Shown: positions 57,210-64,000 of the stretch, in pieces
Position numbering within the stretch: position 1 is the stretch's first letter
Layout of the letters: every line of letters starts with the position of its first letter
Origin: Collybiopsis luxurians FD-317 M1
Taxonomy: Eukaryota > Basidiomycota > Agaricomycetes > Agaricales > Omphalotaceae
Length of the DNA: 64,000 nucleotides
NCBI GenBank assembly: GCA_000827265.1
Contig: KN834749.1
Location: forward strand, 2,159,500-2,223,499
Reading direction: 5' to 3'
The notes under the pieces: generated by a model
What the model saw: the letters and a program-made list of their open reading frames with translations, nothing else
What the model was told of the DNA's origin: nothing
Databases searched by the model: none
Translations under genes and position numbers: made by a program

Positions 57210-57492
57210 GCTCCTCTATATCGGAAGGAGAACTAGAATCGTCAGTGTAGTACCTGTAGTTTTATTATGTACCATGAATATTTGAACAGTTCGATAGCGG
57301 CGTGGTTCATCGTCGGAGAAATACAATTCTCTTACACAGGTACTTAAGCGACGCTAAATGATTTGCTCCAATACTATATGCACCCTAAAGTCCAAAATAC
57401 TCTAATGCAACAGTTAAAAACATTATTAGGTCCATTTCTACTCTAAAAAGCATGTCCGTGTCATGGAAAGTCCATTGTGCAAAAGTCCCGTC
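57210..57492. other. intergenic region between convergent genes
   Basis: 3' flanks of thioredoxin and the exonuclease-fold gene; nothing recognised. Confidence 0.5.
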
Positions 57493-59431
57493 TTAAAATC
57501 CGTAATCATTGAGTCCACTCGATTTCCTCGAGATTCTTGCGCTTCCGATATTCAACCCTGTTCCAGGTCTGGGTGACCTAGAAGCTGAACGTTTGGGGCT
57601 TTCAAGACCCATCCGCATCTGTCCGAATTCGGACGCCAAATCGTACACCGACGAGTGATTGCCAGGTGTCAGGCCGACGGGTGTTGGCAAGCCACCGAAA
57701 GTAGTATAGCTAGCGTTGGTCATCATAGAATTCCTTAATTCTAGAGGCATGGGCATGTGCATCATGGTGGGTACGACAGCCAGTCCTGGTCGTAAGTAGT
57801 TGGTCCGTTTTGGTGAAGGCACTTTCAGACCCTTTGGATCAACGAGCATCTGGAGCGCAAAAAGACACATAAATGCGTCATTGCCAGAATTATGAAATTT
57901 GATATTGGGTAGAATAATGCTGTCTCGTTGAGAAGGTACAGCAAACGAGCGGAGGAGGTTCTCTAAGGATAACGTGGAGCCAGATTGACGCTCTTTGCTG
58001 GTCTTGGGATCGATCATTAATGGGCGATCACCTTCATTGTATAACCTCCGTTCAAAAGTGGCGATATCGATGACGAGCATATTGTGCGGGATTTCTAAAA
58101 GAGGACGTTATCTACAAAATGGAAGAGGGGCTGGGAACGTGTCCACTTACTTATCTTCATCTCTTCTAGTCGAGCTAGATCCCCACTGGCTCCGTGTGTG
58201 ACAAGCACCAGATTGTTGGGAAGCGTTTCAGACTCGGGACTGGCAAGACTGCTGTGGATGCATTCTAGCATTTCAGTGTCTCTGCAGAAGCTCGTGTAAA
58301 CATGGTGCGAACCTGATGACGCCTTGTATGAGCTGGGGAAGCTTCGCCTTCGATATAACCTGACTGTCGCCAAACTGGGGAACATATTCACATCAACCGT
58401 TCTGGCGCCTATGAACGAGAATAGTCGCACCGAATACTATATCCGGTAATAAGTTAAAGTTTCAAAAGGCGGATATGCAACGAACGTACATGCCAGGGAT
58501 ACGTTGGACAATACTTGTTAACGACTTTGTCCATATATTCTTGAACGATGTAATGACCTTTTCTACGTCAAACACGTGTTAAACGCGTCTCAGGGACGAA
58601 CAGACGACCACAAACCTATAATTCTCATCTGGGACCGGTGGCCAAACTCCGAGTCTAGAATTGGGGGTCTGTACTCCGTGAGCGTGATTTGCAAATTGTA
58701 AGACTTACGATTTCAAAGCCCCGCACCTAACGGCCGCATAACCGAATTCCAGAGTGCTTTTTTCGTTCCGTTCGGACCACTCAAAGTCAATTGCCATGAA
58801 ACTTTTGTCATGCTTATCCCAAAGCTCTCGAATTGCATCTGGCTCTCCACTGCGTATGCGCTGCTTTTGAGCGAGAAGAATGGCAGCAGGAAGGGTATTG
58901 TGAAGTTTTTTGTAGGTTGCATGGTCGGAGACATGGCGCAAATGCCGGCTATTCGTTTCGAACGGTGTAATAATGATCATGTTGTCTGCCTGCGGCAGGG
59001 TCTCACCGAACCTGAGAGGGAGGCAAAATGAAATGTCTGATAGCTTTCACGCAGAAAATGCTGTTCGCACCTCGTCTTGATCATTTTCAGAAAGGCACCA
59101 ATAGAGGTCAGCCTTGTCACGATGTGTGCTTTACCTGTTCGGGCATCGGTAACGACAATGACCGGCCATGAAAATGCGAGGAACTCTTCGAATGTAGAGA
59201 ACAAATGTCCCCACGATTTCTCGTACCTAAAATACGTTGGGACAAGGTGTTCTTCTGGTACGTGGTATGGAAAGACATACCATGAAATATTGTGGGCTTG
59301 AAAGTGGTTAATATAAGCCGAATAAACCTGGATAACGTTTAGCGTAGCTACAGTAAAGTGATAAAGGAGAATACCGAATGCAAATCGTACTCCCAGCCAC
59401 GAGGGTCTACTGTCTGGAAATTGTCGGACAT
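57493..59431 (-). CDS. DEDDh-type RNase H-fold protein (Gfd2/YDR514C-like)
   Basis: Eight exons (59431-59375, 59327-59281, 59226-59071, 59011-58709, 58654-58616, 58562-58490, 58436-58151, 58094-57493). The central domain has the pattern of a DEDDh 3'-5' exonuclease: ExoI FMAIDFEWSERN (Asp, Glu), ExoII VLVTHGASGDLARL (Asp), and ExoIII KFHNSGNDAFMCLFALQML (His, Asp). This arrangement matches the Gfd2/YDR514C-like C-terminal domain common in fungi, whose biological role is poorly known. All acidic residues and the His are retained, so activity is plausible. The C-terminus is Pro/Ser/Arg-rich and ends SSGLNDYGF. The intron 58655-58708 uses the second of two close AG acceptors to keep the frame. 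Confidence 0.82.
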
Positions 59432-59740
59432 TGTCGTGAAGTACAACTAGCTTTTGAGTTGAAAATAATAACTAGAGCAAAGCCAGAAAACGAAGAATAC
59501 AAAATCTCGATGAAGACCAGCTTTGCACCCGAGAGCAATGAATGCAAAACCCCGGTTACCCTGCTGTGTTGTTGGGTTGGAAGAAAAGAACAAGAGCTGG
59601 CTGATAAGCGCGCGAGGCTAATAAGCGCCCAATACCTAGCGCTGAAAGATTGCACCTGACCAACAACGTTTCCCTTTAACTGCTGCATCGAGTCTTTCAC
59701 CTGTCCACTTTTTTTTTTCCTTATCTCTTTAACCCAGTAT
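59432..59740. other. shared upstream region of divergent genes
   Basis: This holds the promoters of the exonuclease-fold gene (minus) and the TMEM33-like gene (plus). The minus ORF at 59407-59700 has no features and is not supported. Confidence 0.45.
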
Positions 59741-60879
59741 ATGGCTACGACTCAGGTTAATTCAACTCTTTGCCATTCAGCTTCCGTTATGCTCACGTAT
59801 TCTCTTCAATTTTGACTCCAGCATTATCTGTGGGCTTCCGGGCATTTCATTCTGTTGCTTTCAGCCCTTCGATATTTCTTGGCGTATGCTACGTTTAAAA
59901 GTGTCTCTCCGGTCTGGTATAAAGGTTCGTCTGGGATGAGCTCAAGCTCAAGGTTGAGAGCTGGTTAGAGGACCCGGGTCTAACTCGTGTTTGGCAGCGT
60001 GTTACACTGGTGCGCTCCTCAGCTATGCCATCGTTTGCCAGTGAGTCTGCTTTTTTCACCCTTCGACCTTCAGAGAACTTACGATGTTTCTTGAAGCAAA
60101 TCGCTCGGAGTAAGCTGGGCATATCTTGTTACGGAGTTGTGGGGGCTGAAAACATGTCATAGATGCCTCAACCCAACCCGGCCTACGTGAGGAAGGCTTT
60201 GCTTGACGAAGTAACTACTGTTTCAATGTCCATTTTTTTGCTTCTGATTATGCTTTCAGAATGTGCAATACTTCCTTCTTGCCTTTTTCTGGTGGACCTC
60301 GAAACCCATTGCTAGTACGCATCACACTAGCTATGTTTCTACGTTACTCATTTTCTCTCTGAACAGTTACATTGATTCCGTACATGATTTTCTCGCTGTT
60401 CCATGCCCTTACTTTTGCGCGTACGACTTTGATGCCGCAGTTCCTTCCGCCCGGACCTCCTGCCACTGCTGATGGTCCACCTACTCCGCACCGCTTTGCC
60501 AAACAGCTTCAAAGTTGGGTAAAAGGTGCGTTAATTGTTATGGGTGTTGATCTCCACTCACTTTAGCCCGATAGCGAACTATGATACTGCCATGAAAGCC
60601 GTCGCATACGCCGAACTCATTATCTTTGTTCGCGTGCTGCTTGGGGCTATTTTATTGCAAAACTCGCTCTTGTCCCCAATTATCTATGCGCACTTCCTCC
60701 GTCAGAGATGGTACCAGTCCAACTTTACTCGCCAAGCTGTTTCTGCTACTGTTGCGAGGATTGACACGACTGTGGCTCAGCAAGGGAATCCGACCCTTTC
60801 AAATGTATGGGGACAAGGCAAAACATTGGTCGCTCGGTGGGGAGGAAGTAATTTGGCTCCCGCGCAGGGCGCGCGTTGA
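59741..60879 (+). CDS. TMEM33/Pom33/Tts1-family ER and nuclear-envelope membrane protein
   Basis: Eight exons (59741-59755, 59822-59924, 59998-60040, 60097-60109, 60163-60210, 60260-60314, 60367-60525, 60575-60879). Membrane segments: HFILLLSALRYFLAYATF, TGALLSYAIVC, VQYFLLAFFWW, TLIPYMIFSLFHALTFA and the later ELIIFVRVLLGAILLQ, followed by SPIIYAHFLRQRWYQSNFTR. The layout and the ALTFARTTLMPQFLP block fit the TMEM33/Pom33/Tts1 family, which shapes tubular ER and helps nuclear pore distribution. Exon 1 codes for five residues, and exon 4 has only 13 nt (KSLG segment). The C-terminal region is basic and hydrophilic. Confidence 0.85.
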
Positions 60880-61013
60880 AGGAGATGTTATCTTGGACTA
60901 GCGTAGCTCTTAGAATGTTCTACTCTTGTATAACGCAAAGGGCTGTAACTTAATTGCTCCAACAAAGTAATGACGATCCGATGACGTGAATTTTTTGTGG
61001 GTACTCAGTGTAC

Positions 61014-61020
61014 TATAAAG
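61014..61020 (+). promoter_or_regulatory. TATA box of the small membrane-protein gene
   Basis: TATAAAG lies 55 nt upstream of the ATG at 61069 and is followed by an A/C-rich leader. Confidence 0.55.
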
Positions 61021-61068
61021 GTTGCGCTCTGAGCTGAAACAGAACAAGAAACCAAATCACAAACTATC

Positions 61069-61427
61069 ATGGCCCCGACAGTATCTTCCGCCATCTCTGA
61101 ATTTATCAACGCGTTAACCAGTATCTTCGCTGGTCTATTCAACTCGCTTATGGCGGTGTTCCAGGCCGTTTTTGCATTCTTTATGAATATATTTGGCAGT
61201 GCCATACAACTCATGCAGAGTTTCTTGAAACTCGGCATAGACATGTGTCAAGGAGTACTTGGGTTTGTTATAGGTACGCGAATCACTTTTTTCAGAAAAC
61301 ACAAAATGAAAATTAATTTGGTCATGTAGCGAATTTCTTTGCACTTGCAGTGATAGGAGGAGGTTATTACTTGTACACGAATAGTAATAGTCAGAAGAGA
61401 GGGGGTACAAGGAAGCTGAAGAGTTGA
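61069..61427 (+). CDS. very small membrane protein of unknown function (100 aa)
   Basis: Two exons (61069-61273, 61330-61427) encode 100 residues. After MAPTVSSAISEF comes a long hydrophobic/amphipathic region (FAGLFNSLMAVFQAVFAFFM, then IFGSAIQLMQSFLKLG) and a second membrane segment FALAVIGGGYYLY, followed by a basic tail (SQKRGGTRKLKS). It has no signal-peptide cleavage site and only one Cys. The regular spacing of F/A/M residues suggests reentrant or amphipathic helices in a membrane. A clear TATA box and clean splice sites support a real gene. I do not recognise a family. Confidence 0.7.
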
Positions 61428-61564
61428 ATGATTTAATGAATGAATGAATGAATTAGAGTACATACTATATACGACTACTGTGTATTCAATATTGTCACGT
61501 GTGTAATATCACGTGGCGATTTTAATTTCATCAACCACTTGAAACTAAAGATTTACGAGCCTTT

Positions 61565-63855
61565 ATGTCGAGGATCCCTATCCCCACCTCTTCTCCTTCT
61601 CAAGCTCGGAATTCTCCTGTCCCTTTTCCTGGCGAAAGGGCTTCTTCTCCTTTACCGCGTCACAACACTCAGTCCTCAATGTCTTCTCTTTCAAGTTTCC
61701 AATCCGAGACGCGGAAAAAGACTTCAAAACGAGATGAAGTATGCCTTACAGCTTTCTTCATATTCCCGGATTTTTACCAACTTTTACCCTAGGCTATTCG
61801 CAAGAAGATTGAATCCGAACTTTCCCGGAAACGTACAATCTCTACTACCCAGACTCAGCAGCGCAGGCGAGGGAACAAACCTTCTGCTCAAAAGGGCACC
61901 GTCGCTGCTTTGAAGCCTTCGCCAGCTCTTACGGTACCCGAAAATATCACAGTTGCAGAGGCCAGTCAGCTCTGTGCTGCGAAAAGGACGGACTGTGTTC
62001 TTGTCGTAGATGACGAGGAAGGTTTAAGTGGTATCTTTACGGCCAAAGATTTGGCATACCGGGTACGGAATTCTCAAATTCCTATACTGTTGACTCTGAC
62101 CGAACATTAGGTCACTGCTGAGGGCTTGGATCCTCACCATACACCAGTACACCAAATCATGACCCGAAATCCAATGGTCACACAAGATACTACAAGTGCC
62201 ACGGAAGCGCTGCAGTTGATGGTGTCTAGACATTTCAGGCACTTGGTACGCACGTTCTAAATTTCCCAAAAAATAAAAAATAAATGACACAAATCCCATT
62301 CGCGCGTTCTAGCCCGTTTGCAACGAAGACGGAAATGTTGTCGGATTGCTCGACATAACAAAAGTCTTCCATGAAGCTCTGGGCAAAGTGGAACGAAGCT
62401 CTGCCGCGTCTGAACAATTATTCAATGCCATGGCCGGTGTTCAGTCGGAACTTGGAAGCGTAGGATCCAACCCTCAGGCCGCTGCCATGTTGGCTTGGGC
62501 TGAAAAGTTACGAGAAAGAACTGCACTGCCAGATCTTACGACCGTCATGGACTCTAGAACCCAACCTGCAACCGTTAGTCCCAAAACTACAGTACGTGAA
62601 GTGGCCAAGCTGATGAAGGAGAGGAGGACGACTGCGGTCTGTGTTATGGAAGCTACCGCCCCGTCGCCGGGAATGCCATCGACTTCTAGAATTGCGGGAA
62701 TTTTCACCAGTAAGGATGTTGTCCTTCGAGTTATTGCTGCCGGGTTGGATGCCGGAAGATGCAGCGTCGTTCGAGTGATGACACCTCATCCTGATACTGC
62801 TCCCCCGACCCTCAGCGTCCACGATGCGCTGAAGAAGATGCACAGTAAGTTATCAATTCATATTGCCCCATCAAGTTCTTACGACCATTTTAGATGGGCA
62901 TTATCTCAATTTGCCTGTTCTGGAGGCTGATGGCCGCCTTGTGGCTATCGTAGACGTTCTTACATTGACCTATGCCACGCTCGAGCAAATGAACGCCGTT
63001 AGCGCTGAGCATGGTGCCAATGACGCGGACGGAGGTCCAATGTGGGGACGTTTCTTCGATTCCATTGGCCACGAAGATACAGAGTCTATGCTATCTGGAT
63101 CTCATCTCCCCCCAGACATTCGTGCTTTGCAGTCGAACCCGAGCTTGTCTCAATTGCACTCTCCCCATTCCGAAGTTCATCCCAATGACTCTGCTTCTGT
63201 CGTGGACGATGAATCTATGATCAGTTACAACGCGAAGGGAGTGCCCTCTGTCTCTGCTCCTCCCCCACCCGTCGACGACGGCACCTATGTGTTTAAGTTC
63301 CGTACACCCAGCGGAAGAACTCATCGATTCCAATCCCGACACGACGATGTCGAGCATCTCAGGGAGATTGTAGCAGGCAAGCTCGCGACCGATCCCTTCT
63401 TTACTGAATTTAAACCTGCGGATCCCAACGTTACTCCTCCGGACCCTATCGATTTTATGCTGTCATACACCGATGCGGACGGTGACACTGTCCTGATTAC
63501 CTCTGACCACGACGTCACAGACGCGGTGAAAATCGCTCGAGGCTCTGGCTCTGATCGAGTTGTGTTGTTCGTGCAAGGAGGCAAGGGCTGGGAAGAAGCA
63601 GGTTCAGGGAAGAGCGAAGAAAAAGCTGCAGAAACGGCTGCCGCAGCTCAGAAAGAAATTCAGGAAGTGGAGAAACAGGAGATTTCTCAACCAGTCAGCT
63701 TACCTCCTCCTCCTGCCAGTCACCCCCATACTTTGCCCGGCGACGAAGTTATGGGTATTCCAAAAGATCTCCTACTTCCAGCTAGCATTGGAGCACTGGC
63801 CGTTGTCATTCTTGGAGTCTTCACGATCTCGAGATTGACAGCTTCCCACTACTAA
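61565..63855 (+). CDS. CBS and PB1 domain protein, tail-anchored (Mug70-like)
   Basis: Five exons (61565-61738, 61793-62062, 62111-62245, 62313-62844, 62894-63855) encode about 690 residues. Four CBS motifs occur in two pairs (AASQLCAAKRTDCVLVVDDE, MTRNPMVTQDTTSATEALQL, VREVAKLMKERRTTAVCVME, LSVHDALKKMH with LPVLEADGRLVAIVDVLTL). A PB1 domain follows (TYVFKFRTPSGRTHRF, DPIDFMLSYTDADGD). The C-terminus has a hydrophobic segment (LLLPASIGALAVVILGVF), so the protein is probably tail-anchored. CBS pairs bind adenine nucleotides, and PB1 mediates protein pairing. The architecture matches the fission yeast Mug70 type; its role is largely unknown. The product ends cleanly with a stop at 63853. Confidence 0.92.
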
Positions 63856-64000
63856 TGCTGGTACTTTGAATGGATCGACGGTTACGGCCAGGAACACTTT
63901 GTCTGTTATCTGCATGATTTACTTAACGAATCCCTACTAGAGTCGGCTCTTATGACCTTCACATGCTAAACTTCGCTTTTCTAATTAGCTCCATAGCACA

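Noticed and set aside
1..64000. CRISPR arrays, bacterial operons, integrases or viral genes
   Set aside because: The window is spliced fungal nuclear DNA. No spacer-repeat arrays, transposase, reverse transcriptase or viral hallmark proteins were seen.

Overview
The window reads as nuclear DNA of a filamentous basidiomycete, most likely an Agaricomycete (mushroom-forming fungus). The reasons are very dense spliced genes, short GT-AG introns (most 46-60 nt, often many per gene), divergent gene pairs less than 110 bp apart, and gene families typical of that group (CTR copper transporter, X325/Bim1-like copper proteins, a short fungal metallothionein, tiny secreted proteins). Most genes span several reading frames, so exon-intron models were worked out by hand from splice sites and conserved protein motifs. 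The spans given run from start codon to stop codon and include introns.

Layout. 0-9.3 kb: 3' part of a FANCM/Mph1 helicase gene, an intron-containing tRNA-Lys, a mitochondrial-type trypsin-like protease, a 2.2 kb stretch without a confident gene, a 33-residue metallothionein, and a divergent pair (proteasome beta-3 subunit PUP3 / G-patch zinc-finger protein). 9.7-19.2 kb: a minus-strand run of a BET double-bromodomain protein, WDR70, frataxin, TAF12 and a mitochondrial rhodanese, interrupted by one plus-strand hypothetical gene. 19.5-22.6 kb: a copper locus (CTR transporter plus two tandem X325/Bim1-like proteins). 22.9-32.7 kb: a frameshifted conserved fungal gene, the divergent pair sulfurtransferase TUM1 / V-ATPase subunit C, a multi-KH RNA-binding protein and an RNF14/Itt1-type RBR ubiquitin ligase. 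32.7-44.6 kb: a pair of 25-bp inverted repeats, URB2, threonine aldolase, and two poorly known basic/acidic proteins. 44.6-47 kb: repeat-rich DNA with a minisatellite and a decayed coding region. 47-64 kb: a 4F5-type zinc-binding micro-protein, TIM10/UTP4 (divergent), an Mpv17 protein, a small secreted protein, PTH2/HAS1 (divergent), thioredoxin, a DEDDh-type exonuclease-fold protein, a TMEM33/Pom33 protein, a very small membrane protein, and a CBS-PB1 protein.

How genes relate. Most are housekeeping genes: ribosome biogenesis (URB2, UTP4, HAS1), chromatin and transcription (BDF1, TAF12, WDR70), mitochondrial function (frataxin, TIM10, PTH2, Mpv17, rhodaneses), and proteostasis (PUP3, RBR ligase). 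The part with the clearest specialised logic is copper handling: a copper importer directly next to two secreted, probably GPI-anchored copper-binding proteins that share promoter motifs, with a copper-buffering metallothionein 13 kb away. Gene structure is also notable: a 6-nt internal exon in PTH2, several 13-15 nt exons, a first coding exon holding only the ATG, and five GC-AG introns.
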